A stretch of 64,000 bases of DNA from Flavobacterium bernardetii (GCF_011305415.1 NZ_JAANOQ010000001.1:62001-126000); one strand, 5' to 3'. Positions 8,945 to 18,439 are shown, numbered from the stretch's first letter. Notes: generated from the sequence alone by a model not told the origin. Numbers and translations: made by a program.

Positions 8945-8962
8945 ATGATTTTTAAAAATCAT
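8945..8962 (+). promoter_or_regulatory. 18-bp perfect palindrome upstream of wzm (possible operator)
   Basis: ATGATTTTTAAAAATCAT is an exact inverted repeat 30 bp before the wzm start. It directly follows a promoter-like TTACTTTG (8933-8940), so a transcription start would fall inside it. That placement suits a repressor site or a 5'-end hairpin. Function is inferred from position only. Confidence 0.4.
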
Positions 8963-8992
8963 GATGCATTTTGATAAAATAAATAAAAATAA

Positions 8993-9850
8993 ATGAAAAA
9001 AAAGCATACAAATACTTCCGAATGGGATACTGTAATCGAATCTCAACATTCTCTTTTTGATGTTAACTTTAAGGAATTATGGCATTATAGAGATTTATTG
9101 GTTTTGTTTGTAAAAAGAGATTTTGTTACGGTTTATAAGCAAACTATTTTAGGACCTTTATGGTTTTTTATTCAGCCATTATTAACGACTATAACTTTTA
9201 CGGTAATTTTTGGTAATGTTGCCCAATTGTCAACTGATGGTGCGCCAAAAATAATTTTTTATATGGCGGGTATTACTTTATGGAATTACTTTGCCAATTG
9301 TTTGACTTCTGTTTCTGGAGTGTTTAATGCCAATGCTGGAATTTTTGGAAAAGTTTATTTTCCAAGATTAATTATGCCTTTAACCATAGTTATTTCTAAT
9401 TTAATGAAGTTTGGCGTACAGTTTTTGCTGTTTATTTGTTTCGTCGGATATTATACTTTAAATAAAGAAATTTTACCAAATAACTGGATCTTATTAACGC
9501 CATTTGTAATTTTATTAATGGCACTTATTTCTATGGGAATTGGACTAATATTGTCGTCTATGACTACAAAATATAAAGATTTAAATCAATTAATTGGATT
9601 TGGAATACAATTATTCATGTACGCCACACCCGTTATTTATCCAAGTTCCTCCGTTCCTGAAAATTTCAGATGGGTTTTGGATTGGAATCCTCTTGTAGGT
9701 TTGTTTGAATATATGCGTTATGCGTACATGGGGATAGGCAAATTTGATGTATATTCACTTCTATATCCTTCTTTATTTTCAATAGTGATATTGTTTTTTG
9801 GGATTTTAGTTTTTAATAAAACACAGAAGACGTTTATGGACACTGTGTAG
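8993..9850 (+). CDS. wzm: Wzm: ABC-2 type polysaccharide exporter permease
   Basis: A 285-residue integral membrane protein with about six hydrophobic spans, of the KpsM/RfbD/Wzm family. The cytoplasmic N-terminus carries the family's 'LWHYRDLLVLFVKRDFVTVYKQTILGPLW' region (about 26-54), and a late 'NPLVGLFEYMRYA' segment is also typical. With the Wzt ATPase encoded 177 bp downstream it would export a lipid-linked glycan across the inner membrane. The permease and ATPase are split by a tandem repeat rather than overlapping as is usual, so expansion of the repeat may have pushed them apart. Confidence 0.93.
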   Translation: MKKKHTNTSEWDTVIESQHSLFDVNFKELWHYRDLLVLFVKRDFVTVYKQTILGPLWFFIQPLLTTITFTVIFGNVAQLSTDGAPKIIFYMAGITLWNYFANCLTSVSGVFNANAGIFGKVYFPRLIMPLTIVISNLMKFGVQFLLFICFVGYYTLNKEILPNNWILLTPFVILLMALISMGIGLILSSMTTKYKDLNQLIGFGIQLFMYATPVIYPSSSVPENFRWVLDWNPLVGLFEYMRYAYMGIGKFDVYSLLYPSLFSIVILFFGILVFNKTQKTFMDTV

Positions 9851-9880
9851 AGTGAGGAGTTAGAAGTAGGAAGCTGGGAG

Positions 9881-9942
9881 ACGAGGAGAATGGTTGACAA
9901 GGAGAATGGATGACGAGGAGAATGGATGACGAGGAGATGGGG
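9881..9942 (+). repeat. 16-bp tandem repeat between wzm and wzt
   Basis: About four head-to-tail copies of ACGAGGAGAATGGATG (9881, 9897, 9913, and a partial from 9929). A second short direct repeat, AATGTTGAATTTTGA, follows at 9985-9999 and 10006-10020. Together they fill the 177-bp gap. Confidence 0.85.
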
Positions 9943-10027
9943 GATTATAGAACTTTTGTGTCTATATGTTTAAAAAAAGCATCAAATGTTGAATTTTGAT
10001 TAACGAATGTTGAATTTTGAATAAGTA

Positions 10028-11278
10028 ATGAGTAAAGTAGTTATAAAAGCGGGAAATATATCTAAGCAGTATCGTTTGGGACTTGTGGGAACAGGTACCG
10101 TTAAAGACGATATGAAAAGATGGTGGTATAAAATGCGTGGAGCGGAAGATCCGTTTTTAAAAATTGGAGAAGCTAATGACAGAAGTAGTAAAGGTGAAAG
10201 TGATTATGTTTGGTCATTACAAGATATAAATTTTGAAATCAACCAAGGTGATTCTGTTGGAATTATTGGAAGAAATGGAGCAGGGAAATCCACTTTATTA
10301 AAAATCTTAAGTCAAGTTACACAACCTACAACTGGTAAAATATTTACAAAAGGACGAATTGCTTCCTTGCTAGAAGTGGGTACAGGCTTTCATCCAGAAT
10401 TAACGGGTAGAGAAAATATTTTTTTAAACGGTGCTATTTTAGGAATGCGTAAACATGAAATTGCTAGAAAATTAGACGAAATTATTGCTTTTTCAGGAGT
10501 TGAACGCTATATTGATACGCCTGTAAAACGTTATTCTTCAGGTATGTATGTGCGATTAGCTTTTGCAGTAGCAGCTCACTTAGAATCTGAAATTTTAATT
10601 GTTGATGAAGTTTTAGCCGTTGGTGATGCCGATTTCCAGAAGAAATGTATAGGTAAAATGAACGATGTGAGTAAAGGTGAAGGAAGAACGGTTTTGTTTG
10701 TGAGTCATAATTTAGACGCAGTAAAAAAATTATGTAACAAAGGGCTTTTATTACATCATGGTCAATTAATTCATGATGGAAATATTGATAGTACTTTAGA
10801 TTCCTACCTTTTAAACTATTCTTCTAATGAAAAACAATCAGGAATTAGTTATGAATTAGATGAAAGTAAAGAAGCACAAATTTTAAAAGTTGCATTAAAA
10901 GATAAAGAAGGAAAAGAAGTTTTAGAATATTTTTCTGATCAAGAAATTTGTATTCATATTACTTTAAAAAACACATTGTTAAATAAAGGCGCAAGATTAA
11001 ATTTTTCTATTTTAGATAAATTTGAAAATGTAGTTTTTGTCAACAGAAAAGATTTAGACTTTACTGGAACTACGGAATGGGTTGTTCAATTACCAGGTGA
11101 TACTTTGATAGCAAATTTCTACAAAATAGGTTTAGCTTTAGATATTCCAAAAGTAAAAGTTTTAGATTTTCCTGCAGAAAAAACCAATTTAAGTATTGTC
11201 AATATTGCTCAGGACGAGTTTAAGTACGGTGATAGTGAAAACGGAATCTTCAAAATGCCAATTCAATGGAGCAAGTAA
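10028..11278 (+). CDS. wzt: Wzt: ABC exporter ATPase with C-terminal glycan-recognition domain
   Basis: A 416-residue ATPase. The nucleotide-binding domain has Walker A GRNGAGKST (about 81-89), the signature region YSSGMYVRLAFA and Walker B ILIVDEVLAVGD. Residues from about 270 to 416 form a beta-rich Wzt_C domain, which in known systems binds the capped non-reducing end of the glycan before export. The presence of this extra domain suggests that chain termination or capping is coupled to transport. It overlaps the following glycosyltransferase by 13 bp. Full length and intact motifs. Confidence 0.94.
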   Translation: MSKVVIKAGNISKQYRLGLVGTGTVKDDMKRWWYKMRGAEDPFLKIGEANDRSSKGESDYVWSLQDINFEINQGDSVGIIGRNGAGKSTLLKILSQVTQPTTGKIFTKGRIASLLEVGTGFHPELTGRENIFLNGAILGMRKHEIARKLDEIIAFSGVERYIDTPVKRYSSGMYVRLAFAVAAHLESEILIVDEVLAVGDADFQKKCIGKMNDVSKGEGRTVLFVSHNLDAVKKLCNKGLLLHHGQLIHDGNIDSTLDSYLLNYSSNEKQSGISYELDESKEAQILKVALKDKEGKEVLEYFSDQEICIHITLKNTLLNKGARLNFSILDKFENVVFVNRKDLDFTGTTEWVVQLPGDTLIANFYKIGLALDIPKVKVLDFPAEKTNLSIVNIAQDEFKYGDSENGIFKMPIQWSK

Positions 11279-12582
11279 AGAAAAAAATACTATTACTTTC
11301 ATCAGGAGATGTCAACGGTGCCTATGAAGCCATTTACAGATTGGCAAAATATTTTGTTTCTGATGGTTTCCAAGTCAAAATGTTGGTTAAAAATAAAACA
11401 AAACCTGATGATTTTATTATTGCTTATTCTGATATTCCAAAACCCTTTAAAAGAAAAAGCATTCTTGAACTTTTAATATTAAAAATAAAACAAAAGTTAA
11501 AAAAACAAGAGTCTACACCTAAGATAAAATTCGATTTAAATTATGATTTTATTAGTGTTGATGAAACTTCTGTAAATGTTTCAGCGGAAAGAATTGTTGA
11601 TTTAATTGGTTTTACTCCAGATTTTATTTATTCTGGAATGATTGATAGTTTTATGAATTCTACAGATTTACTTAATTTACAACAATTAACTAAATCTCAA
11701 GTTTATAATATTACAGTTGATATGAATCATTTTACTGGAGGTTGCCATTTTGCTTGGGATTGTAAAGGTTATATTGAAGGATGTTCCAATAAATGTCCAG
11801 CTATTTTAAGTGAATTTGGAAAAGATTTACCCAAAATAAATTTTGAAACTAAACTTAAAAATGCGGAGATAGGAAAATTTAAAATCATTTCCGGTTCTGG
11901 TTGGACTTTAAATCAAGCAAAAGAATCTAAAATATATAAAAATCAGAATGTAATACTTAATATTAATAGTTTGATTGATGTGAAACTATTTAATAATAAA
12001 AGTAGAAGTTTTGCAAAGCAAATATTTGGTTTATCAGATTCAACTTTTTATATACTAATGGGTTGTCAGAACTCAAATAATAAAAGAAAAGGCTTTGAAT
12101 ATTTAATAGAATCACTTCATATCTTACATCAATCTTTAAATCAAGAGCAAAAATCAAAAATAAAAGTTTTATTAGTTTCTCGTTTAAATAACCTGCAATT
12201 TGATGAAATACCTTTTGAAAAAGAATATATAGAATATATAAATGATTATAGATTACTATCTTTATTATACCAAGCTTCAGATTTGTTTGTAAATTCTTCA
12301 ATTGAAGATTCAGGTCCAATGATGGTTTCTGAAGCATTGGCTTGTGGAACACCAGTTGTTGGGTTTGATATGGGAGTTGTGAATAATATGGTAATTACTG
12401 AATTCAATGGATATAAAGCCATATTGAAAGACAGTGCCGATTTAGCAAATGGAATTAAATCAATATTAGAATTAACTCCTGAAGCATACAAAGAATACTC
12501 TGAAAATGCTGTAAAACAAGTGGAACAGTTTTCTTCGTTAGAAGCTGTAGGAACAATTTTGAGAAGAGACATGCTAAATTAG
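11266..12582 (+). CDS. Glycosyltransferase family 4 with Cys cluster (WcaC-like)
   Basis: A 438-residue GT-B retaining glycosyltransferase predicted to act on a lipid-linked glycan at the cytoplasmic membrane. The N-terminal 'LLSSGDVNGAYEAIYRL' loop replaces the usual GG start. In the middle a cysteine-rich insert (GGCHFAWDCKGYIEGC and NKCP, about 163-184) is characteristic of a WcaC-like GT4 subgroup. The C-terminal donor domain has the E-x7-E pattern around SSIEDSGPMMVSEALACGTP. It overlaps wzt by 13 bp. Sugar specificity cannot be read from the sequence. Confidence 0.85.
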   Translation: MEQVKKKILLLSSGDVNGAYEAIYRLAKYFVSDGFQVKMLVKNKTKPDDFIIAYSDIPKPFKRKSILELLILKIKQKLKKQESTPKIKFDLNYDFISVDETSVNVSAERIVDLIGFTPDFIYSGMIDSFMNSTDLLNLQQLTKSQVYNITVDMNHFTGGCHFAWDCKGYIEGCSNKCPAILSEFGKDLPKINFETKLKNAEIGKFKIISGSGWTLNQAKESKIYKNQNVILNINSLIDVKLFNNKSRSFAKQIFGLSDSTFYILMGCQNSNNKRKGFEYLIESLHILHQSLNQEQKSKIKVLLVSRLNNLQFDEIPFEKEYIEYINDYRLLSLLYQASDLFVNSSIEDSGPMMVSEALACGTPVVGFDMGVVNNMVITEFNGYKAILKDSADLANGIKSILELTPEAYKEYSENAVKQVEQFSSLEAVGTILRRDMLN

Positions 12583-12600
12583 AATTTAGGAAAAAAAATA

Positions 12601-13737
12601 ATGATTGAAAATTCAAATAAAATATATTTTCCAAATCTAAATGGAATCCGGTTTATAGCTGCATTTGTTGTAATCATTCACCATTTAGAACAGATTAAGA
12701 AAATATTTGGTTTTAACAACCATTGGGAAAACCCTACAGTTCAACAAATTGGCCCTTTAGGTGTAGTTTTATTTTTTGTTTTAAGTGGTTTTTTAATCAC
12801 TTATCTTTTATTAGTTGAAGAAAAACTTACTAAAACAATTTCTATAAAATCATTTTATATGCGACGTATTTTAAGAATATGGCCTTTATATTATTTGATT
12901 ATTTTGTTAAGCTTTTTTGTTTTATCAAAAATTTCTTTTTTCAATTTAGGCGAGTGGTCTGGAATGGTCTGGAATGATCTTTCGCTTAAATTATTATTTT
13001 TCACTTTGTTTTTGCCCAATATTGCTTTAATAATTTTCCCTCCTGTTCCATACGCTAGTCAAAGCTGGTCAGTTGGAGTTGAAGAGCAGTTTTATCTGAT
13101 TTGGCCCATTTTAATCAAAAATGTCAAAAACAAAAAACAATTATTAATTTCAATAATTGTTGGCTATTTAATAATTAAAATATTCCTTTTTAATCTTTTA
13201 GAGAATTATATTTTTTGGAATGATGCTTTAGAAAAAACAAGAGAGATTTTTAATAGTTTTAGTATTGATTGTATGGCAATTGGCGGTTTATTTGCTGTTT
13301 TTTTGTTTGAAAAAAACAAAATATTAAAATTACTTTTTTCTAAGTATTTTCAAGTAATAATCTTTTTAATTTTAGCAGTATTTATTCTGAAAGGAATAGA
13401 GGTTCCATTTGTGAATTTTGAGTTTTATGCCGTATTATTTGGTATAATAATTATAAATTTAGCTGCAAATGAAAATACAATCGTAAATTTAGAAAATAAG
13501 GTGTTTCATTATTTAGGTAAAATATCCTATGGTATATATATGTTTCATCCAATTGCAATTGTGTTAACGTTAAAAATTTTATATAACTATAATATTTCAA
13601 ATATATTTATTCAAATGTTTGCAGCTGTAGCTACCACAATAATTATTTCAAGTATTTCATATAAATATTTTGAAAGTTATTTTATTAAAAAGAAGAATAT
13701 CTTCACCAAGATTATTAGCGGTGATGAAGCAAAATAA
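12601..13737 (+). CDS. Acyltransferase family 3 membrane protein (OafA-like)
   Basis: A 378-residue polytopic protein with about ten hydrophobic spans. It shows the acyltransferase-3 signature: NLNGIRFIAAFVVIIHH with the conserved Arg and His near the N-terminus, the FYMRRILRIWPLY loop, and WSVGVEEQFYLIWP. Members transfer acetyl or other acyl groups to sugars; here the likely role is O-acylation of the exported polysaccharide, inferred from context. It lacks a fused SGNH domain. Next in line with an LbH acetyltransferase, so two separate acylations are possible. Confidence 0.9.
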   Translation: MIENSNKIYFPNLNGIRFIAAFVVIIHHLEQIKKIFGFNNHWENPTVQQIGPLGVVLFFVLSGFLITYLLLVEEKLTKTISIKSFYMRRILRIWPLYYLIILLSFFVLSKISFFNLGEWSGMVWNDLSLKLLFFTLFLPNIALIIFPPVPYASQSWSVGVEEQFYLIWPILIKNVKNKKQLLISIIVGYLIIKIFLFNLLENYIFWNDALEKTREIFNSFSIDCMAIGGLFAVFLFEKNKILKLLFSKYFQVIIFLILAVFILKGIEVPFVNFEFYAVLFGIIIINLAANENTIVNLENKVFHYLGKISYGIYMFHPIAIVLTLKILYNYNISNIFIQMFAAVATTIIISSISYKYFESYFIKKKNIFTKIISGDEAK

Positions 13738-13748
13738 CAGTAATAATA

Positions 13749-14357
13749 ATGATTAAAAAACTCAAAAATAAAATTATAAATTATCTCTTTTTGCAAATTC
13801 AAGATTTGCAAAGGAAGAAAGAGCAACAACAGCTTGATGTACTATTAAAATCTTTTAAGAGTTCAGGTAAAAGTTTTGTTATAGGAAAAGATTATAGTAT
13901 TAAAAATCCTCAGTATATTTCATTTGGGGATAATTTTTTTGCTTTGGATAGATTTAGAATAGAAGCTTGGGATAATTACCAAAATCAAAATTTTAATCCC
14001 GAAATTATTATTGGAAATAATGTTGTTTTTAATACAGATATACATATAGGTTGTATTGATAAAATAGTTATTAATGATAACTGTTTGTTTGGAAGTAGGA
14101 TTTTTATTTCTGATCATGATCATGGAGGTTTTGATGCATTGTTGTCAAATATTCCACCAGTCGAAAGAAAATTAACAAGTAAAGGTCCTGTAATTATTCA
14201 AAAAAATGTTTGGATAGGTGAAGGAGTATGTATTTTGGCAAATGTTACCATAGGTGAGAATAGTATTATCGCGTCAAATGCAGTTGTAACTAAAGATGTT
14301 CCTGCAAATTCAATTGTAGCTGGTATCCCAGCTCGAGTAATAAAAGAAAAAAAGTAA
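13749..14357 (+). CDS. Hexapeptide-repeat sugar acetyltransferase
   Basis: A 202-residue left-handed beta-helix acetyltransferase of the WbbJ/Maa type. The conserved active-site region reads FISDHDHGGFD (about 119-129), followed by hexapeptide turns (VWIGEGVCILANVTIG) and the typical end KDVPANSIVAGIPARVIK. A basic N-terminal helix of about 35 residues precedes the fold. It probably O-acetylates a sugar on the cytoplasmic side before export. It sits 11 bp after the OafA-like gene in the same operon. Confidence 0.87.
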   Translation: MIKKLKNKIINYLFLQIQDLQRKKEQQQLDVLLKSFKSSGKSFVIGKDYSIKNPQYISFGDNFFALDRFRIEAWDNYQNQNFNPEIIIGNNVVFNTDIHIGCIDKIVINDNCLFGSRIFISDHDHGGFDALLSNIPPVERKLTSKGPVIIQKNVWIGEGVCILANVTIGENSIIASNAVVTKDVPANSIVAGIPARVIKEKK

Positions 14358-14380
14358 ACTAAGAATGTCTTTTTAAATAT

Positions 14381-15487
14381 ATGATGGAAAAAATAAAACC
14401 TATAGCCATTCATTTACCACAATTTCACCCCATTCCAGAAAATGACACTTGGTGGGGGAAAGGATTTACCGAATGGACTAATGTAACCAAAGCTATGCCA
14501 AGATTTGAAGGTCATTATCAGCCACATTTACCTGCCGATTTAGGATTTTACGATCTTAGATTAGAAGAGGCAAGGTTAGCACAGGAGAATTTAGCCAAAG
14601 AGCATGGAATTTACGGATTTTGCTATTATCATTACTGGTTTAATGGTAAAAAAATTTTATATGAGCCGCTTGAAAGAAAATTAAAAAATACCAAAGAAGA
14701 TTTTCCATTTATGTTGTGTTGGGCAAATGAAAACTGGACACGAGCTTGGGATGGTTTAGAAAAAGAGGTGCTTTTAAAACAAGATTATTCTGATGCAGAT
14801 GATGCGAATCATATGTCTTATTTATGCGAAACGTTTTTTAAAGATGAACGTTATATAAAACAAGATGGTAAACCTATTTTTTTAGTTTACAGACCAACCT
14901 TGTTTCCTGATATTAAAAAAACAATTGAAACTTGGCGTAAAATTGCAAGAGAAAAGGGTGTTGGCGAAATTCATTTGGGATATATGCAAAGTTGGGGATT
15001 ACGTGTAGAGCCTGAAAGTTTAGGATTTGATTTTGCAGTTGAATTTCAACCTAATTTTCCTTCACCCATATCTGAACCAAAAAGTATTTTTAATAGAATT
15101 ATTACAAAATTGAAGCGTTTATTTATAAAAGAGAAGATAAAAACAGATATTAAAGACAGGCATTTTGATTATCAAACATTTGTTAAGTTGCAAAAGCAAA
15201 ATCAATTTAAATCAAATATTTCCCCTTGTTTAGTACCCATGTGGGATAATAGTTCAAGAAGAAAAACAAACGCATTTATTTTTACAAATGAATCTCCAAA
15301 ACATTATGGAGAATGGTTATCACACATAAAGACAAATTATCCATGGTCAGAAAATAAAGAGAAATTTTTATTTATTAATGCATGGAATGAATGGGCTGAA
15401 GGAAATCATTTGGAACCTTGTCAAAAATGGGGTACACAGTATTTAGAGATGACAAAAAAAGTTTTATTGGAAAATGAAAGCAGATAA
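14381..15487 (+). CDS. WbsX-like glycosyltransferase / GH99-like protein, copy 1
   Basis: A 368-residue protein with the WbsX (GH99-like) architecture found in many O-antigen loci. It opens with HLPQFHPIPENDTWWGKGF and then TEWTNVTKAMPRFEGHYQP. Later come a WANENWTRAWDG segment (about 114-125) and, near the end, the NAWNEWAEGNHLEP motif. The family is annotated as glycosyltransferase on genetic grounds but shares the fold of an endo-acting glycosidase, so the reaction is uncertain. The stop overlaps the start of a second copy by 14 bp, an in-line paralogue pair. Confidence 0.82.
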   Translation: MMEKIKPIAIHLPQFHPIPENDTWWGKGFTEWTNVTKAMPRFEGHYQPHLPADLGFYDLRLEEARLAQENLAKEHGIYGFCYYHYWFNGKKILYEPLERKLKNTKEDFPFMLCWANENWTRAWDGLEKEVLLKQDYSDADDANHMSYLCETFFKDERYIKQDGKPIFLVYRPTLFPDIKKTIETWRKIAREKGVGEIHLGYMQSWGLRVEPESLGFDFAVEFQPNFPSPISEPKSIFNRIITKLKRLFIKEKIKTDIKDRHFDYQTFVKLQKQNQFKSNISPCLVPMWDNSSRRKTNAFIFTNESPKHYGEWLSHIKTNYPWSENKEKFLFINAWNEWAEGNHLEPCQKWGTQYLEMTKKVLLENESR

Positions 15488-16592
15488 TAAAATAGAATTT
15501 TTAGCTTATTATTTGCCACAATTTCATCCGATTCCTGAAAATGACGAATGGTGGGGAAAAGGGTTTACAGAATGGACAAATGTTACAAAAGCCAAACCTT
15601 TATTTAAAAATCATTATCAGCCTATTTTACCATCAGATTTAGGTTTTTACGATTTGCGTGTACCAGAAACTCAAGAAGCACAATCAAAATTAGCTTTAGA
15701 TTATGGTATTGACGGATTTGTATATTATCAGTATTGGTTTGGCGATGATAAATTCTTGTTAGAAAAACCCGCCGAACAAATGTTGCAAAACCCAAAAGTA
15801 GAAATTCCTTTTTGCTTTTGCTGGGCAAACGAAACTTGGAAAGGTATTTGGCATGGTTTAGATAATCCTGATGTATTAATCGAACAAAAATATTTAGGCG
15901 AAGCAGATTATAGAAAATATTTCAATTATTTATTGCCTTTTTTTAAAGACAAAAGGTATATTAAAGTAAATAATATGCCCATGTTTCATATCTATAAATT
16001 GGACGATATTCCAGATTTAGATAGTTTTCTGAAATTATTTAATGAACTAGCTATTTCAAATGGTTTTGACGGGATTTATTTTGTTGCTACTCATGGAAAT
16101 TCTCAAGTTGTCATTTCAAAGCCAGAACTATTTGGACAAGTGGGAGTAGACGTTTTTAATACCATGCGTTACGAGCAATCTTTTGTTTACCGTTCAGGAA
16201 CTTTACTTGGAAAAATAGAAAGAAAAATATTTCAAAAATTAAAATGGACGTTGGTTAACAGATTTCCTTTTGTTTTAGATTATAAAATTGCCATTGAAAA
16301 ATTAAATGTTCAGTTCAATCATGATAAATATATTGCTTGTGTTTTTCCAAATTGGGATAATTCGGCAAGAAGTGGTAAAAAATCAATGATTTTTAAAAAT
16401 GCAACTCCAGAATTGTGGAAAACTCATTTAAATAAAACGGTTTCAGAATTAAAAAAGCAAGTAAATACGCCTAAATTTGTGATAATTAAATCATGGAACG
16501 AATGGGCGGAAGGAAATCATTTAGAACCCGATTTAAAATTCGGACATAAGTGGTTAAATGCGGTAAAAGAGGTGAAAGATGAGTGTATCTAA
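15474..16592 (+). CDS. WbsX-like glycosyltransferase / GH99-like protein, copy 2
   Basis: A 372-residue paralogue of the preceding protein. The same blocks are present: YYLPQFHPIPENDEWWGKGF, CWANETWKGIWHGLD and KSWNEWAEGNHLEPD, while the middle part (about 190-290) differs, including a VGVDVFNTMRYEQSF segment. The two proteins therefore probably arose by duplication and then diverged to handle different linkages or residues. Its stop overlaps the next gene by 14 bp. Biochemical activity of the family remains poorly defined. Confidence 0.82.
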   Translation: MKADNKIEFLAYYLPQFHPIPENDEWWGKGFTEWTNVTKAKPLFKNHYQPILPSDLGFYDLRVPETQEAQSKLALDYGIDGFVYYQYWFGDDKFLLEKPAEQMLQNPKVEIPFCFCWANETWKGIWHGLDNPDVLIEQKYLGEADYRKYFNYLLPFFKDKRYIKVNNMPMFHIYKLDDIPDLDSFLKLFNELAISNGFDGIYFVATHGNSQVVISKPELFGQVGVDVFNTMRYEQSFVYRSGTLLGKIERKIFQKLKWTLVNRFPFVLDYKIAIEKLNVQFNHDKYIACVFPNWDNSARSGKKSMIFKNATPELWKTHLNKTVSELKKQVNTPKFVIIKSWNEWAEGNHLEPDLKFGHKWLNAVKEVKDECI

Positions 16593-17427
16593 TTTTGAAG
16601 AAAAAATGGTTTCCATAATTATTCCTTGCTATAACGATGCAAAATACATTGAGCAAGCTGTAAATTCTGCATTAAATCAAACCTATAATAACATAGAAGT
16701 TATTGTGGTTGATGATGGTTCGAATACAGAAACTAAAGATGTTCTTAAAAAGTTAGAGCACAAAATCACAAAACTAATTACTCAAGAAAATAAAGGTCAA
16801 AGTACAGCAAGAAATGTTGGAATTAAAGAAGCTAAAGGAAATTATATTTTAGTTTTAGATAGTGATGATTTTTTTGAACCCACATTTTGTGAAAAAGCAA
16901 TTCCAGTTTTTTTAGAAAATAAGGATGTCAAATTGGTTACTTGTGAAGCAAATTTACTGCATACAAATGGTTCTATAGAAATTTATAAACCTAAAGGCGG
17001 AACAATCTCAAATTTCATGTATTACAATGATGCTTTAGGAACCTCGTTATTTAAAAAAGAGGAATGGCAAAATTGTGGTGGTTATGATGAAAGTATGAGA
17101 AAAGGATTTGAAGACTGGGAATTTTTTATTCGACTTTTGAAAAATGGAGGAAAGTGTTATGTCATTCCAGAAGTTTTGTATAGTTACAGAAAAAGAAATG
17201 ATTCAACAACTAGTAAGGCAAATATAATTAAGTACGATTTACAAAAATATATTTATATAAAACATAAGGATATTTATATTACAGATTTCGAAAATTTTAC
17301 TGAAAAATTATTAGAAGTATCAAAAGGTCAAGAAAAAAATAAATCCAAAATTCTTAAAACAATTGATTATCAATTGGGACAAAAAATTTTAAAACCATTT
17401 CGTTTTATAAAATCACTTTTCAGATAA
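16579..17427 (+). CDS. Glycosyltransferase family 2
   Basis: A 282-residue GT-A glycosyltransferase, inverting by family. It has VSIIIPCYNDAKYIEQAV at the N-terminus, the nucleotide-binding VVDDGSN, the metal-binding LVLDSDDFFEP (D-x-D) and a later GFEDWEFFIRLLKNGG block that supplies the catalytic acid. The C-terminal 60 residues are basic and may touch the membrane. It starts within the end of the WbsX copy 2 gene and ends immediately before the next GT2 gene. Confidence 0.9.
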   Translation: MSVSNFEEKMVSIIIPCYNDAKYIEQAVNSALNQTYNNIEVIVVDDGSNTETKDVLKKLEHKITKLITQENKGQSTARNVGIKEAKGNYILVLDSDDFFEPTFCEKAIPVFLENKDVKLVTCEANLLHTNGSIEIYKPKGGTISNFMYYNDALGTSLFKKEEWQNCGGYDESMRKGFEDWEFFIRLLKNGGKCYVIPEVLYSYRKRNDSTTSKANIIKYDLQKYIYIKHKDIYITDFENFTEKLLEVSKGQEKNKSKILKTIDYQLGQKILKPFRFIKSLFR

Positions 17428-18354
17428 ATGAAACCAATAGTAACAATCATAATGGCTACTTATAATAGAGCACATTATATTAAAGAAACCTTAGTTTCTA
17501 TACAAAATCAAACGTTTGAAGATTGGGAATGTATCATAATTGACGATGGCGGAACTGATAATACTCAAGAAGTTATTACTCCAATAATTGAAAAAGATAC
17601 TCGTTTTCAGTTTGTAAAACGTAATGATTCTTATCAAAAAGGTTTGCCAGGATGTCGAAATTACGGATTGGATTTAGCTAAAGGCGATTATGTTATTTTT
17701 TTTGATGATGATGATATAGTGCATCCTCAAAATTTAGAATTGTGTACAAATGAACTATTGAAAAATAAGTATGCATTTTGTCGTTATGATAGGACTGTTT
17801 TTACAGGAGATTTTGATTATAAATTTGACTATTCAAAAGAATATAACTCATTTACAATTGGAACAAAAGATGTTGCAGCTTTATTAAAACATAAGCTTCC
17901 GTTTAACTCTTGTGCAGTAATGTGGAAAAGAGAATGTTTTGATAAAAACAGGTTTGTGGAACATTTAATGTATGCTGAAGAATGGGAATTATATTCAAGA
18001 ATACTTTCTTCAGGAGTTCAAGGAATTTCCATTGAAAAATGTTTGTTTTTTGGAAGAAAACATCCCAATTCTAATACTGGAGAATTTTACAACAATAATC
18101 CTATTCGTAAGGCTTCAAATAAAGAAGCTATTTTATTAGTCATTCAGAATTTAAAAGAAAAAGGATTACTTACAAATAGTTTATTGCACTATTTTATTCA
18201 AATATCACTAGATTATAAAGAATTTGATTTATTTGAATCCATATTAAATACTGCCAAGTTATCTTTTGTAAATCGAATTAAATGGAAATTATTTTATGTT
18301 TTTTTACCTTTAAGATTATATCTTTACCGCATTAAGAAAAAGTTAGTTTCATGA
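17428..18354 (+). CDS. Glycosyltransferase family 2
   Basis: A 308-residue GT2 enzyme beginning directly after the preceding stop codon. Motifs: VTIIMATYNRAHYIKETL, IIDDGGTDNT, the metal site VIFFDDDDIVHP, and the catalytic-acid region MYAEEWELYSRILSSG. The C-terminus is hydrophobic-basic (LFYVFLPLRLYLYRIKKK) and is likely membrane-associated. An 85-bp gap follows, in which AACATCC (18355-18361) and GGATGTT (18397-18403) form a long inverted repeat; no convincing promoter was seen there. Confidence 0.9.
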   Translation: MKPIVTIIMATYNRAHYIKETLVSIQNQTFEDWECIIIDDGGTDNTQEVITPIIEKDTRFQFVKRNDSYQKGLPGCRNYGLDLAKGDYVIFFDDDDIVHPQNLELCTNELLKNKYAFCRYDRTVFTGDFDYKFDYSKEYNSFTIGTKDVAALLKHKLPFNSCAVMWKRECFDKNRFVEHLMYAEEWELYSRILSSGVQGISIEKCLFFGRKHPNSNTGEFYNNNPIRKASNKEAILLVIQNLKEKGLLTNSLLHYFIQISLDYKEFDLFESILNTAKLSFVNRIKWKLFYVFLPLRLYLYRIKKKLVS

Positions 18355-18439
18355 AACATCCCGCTTGCGATTTGAAATAAATAGTTTATTTATATTGGAT
18401 GTTCCATTTGACAATTAAAAAAACAAACAAATCAAACAA

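Noticed and set aside
12246..12572. 108-codon minus-strand frame inside a GT4 gene
   Set aside because: Antisense shadow of the donor domain; no promoter box and no plausible protein features.
18355..18439. Promoter before wecB
   Set aside because: The 85-bp gap has an inverted repeat but no TAnnTTTG; continuation of the upstream transcript is simpler.
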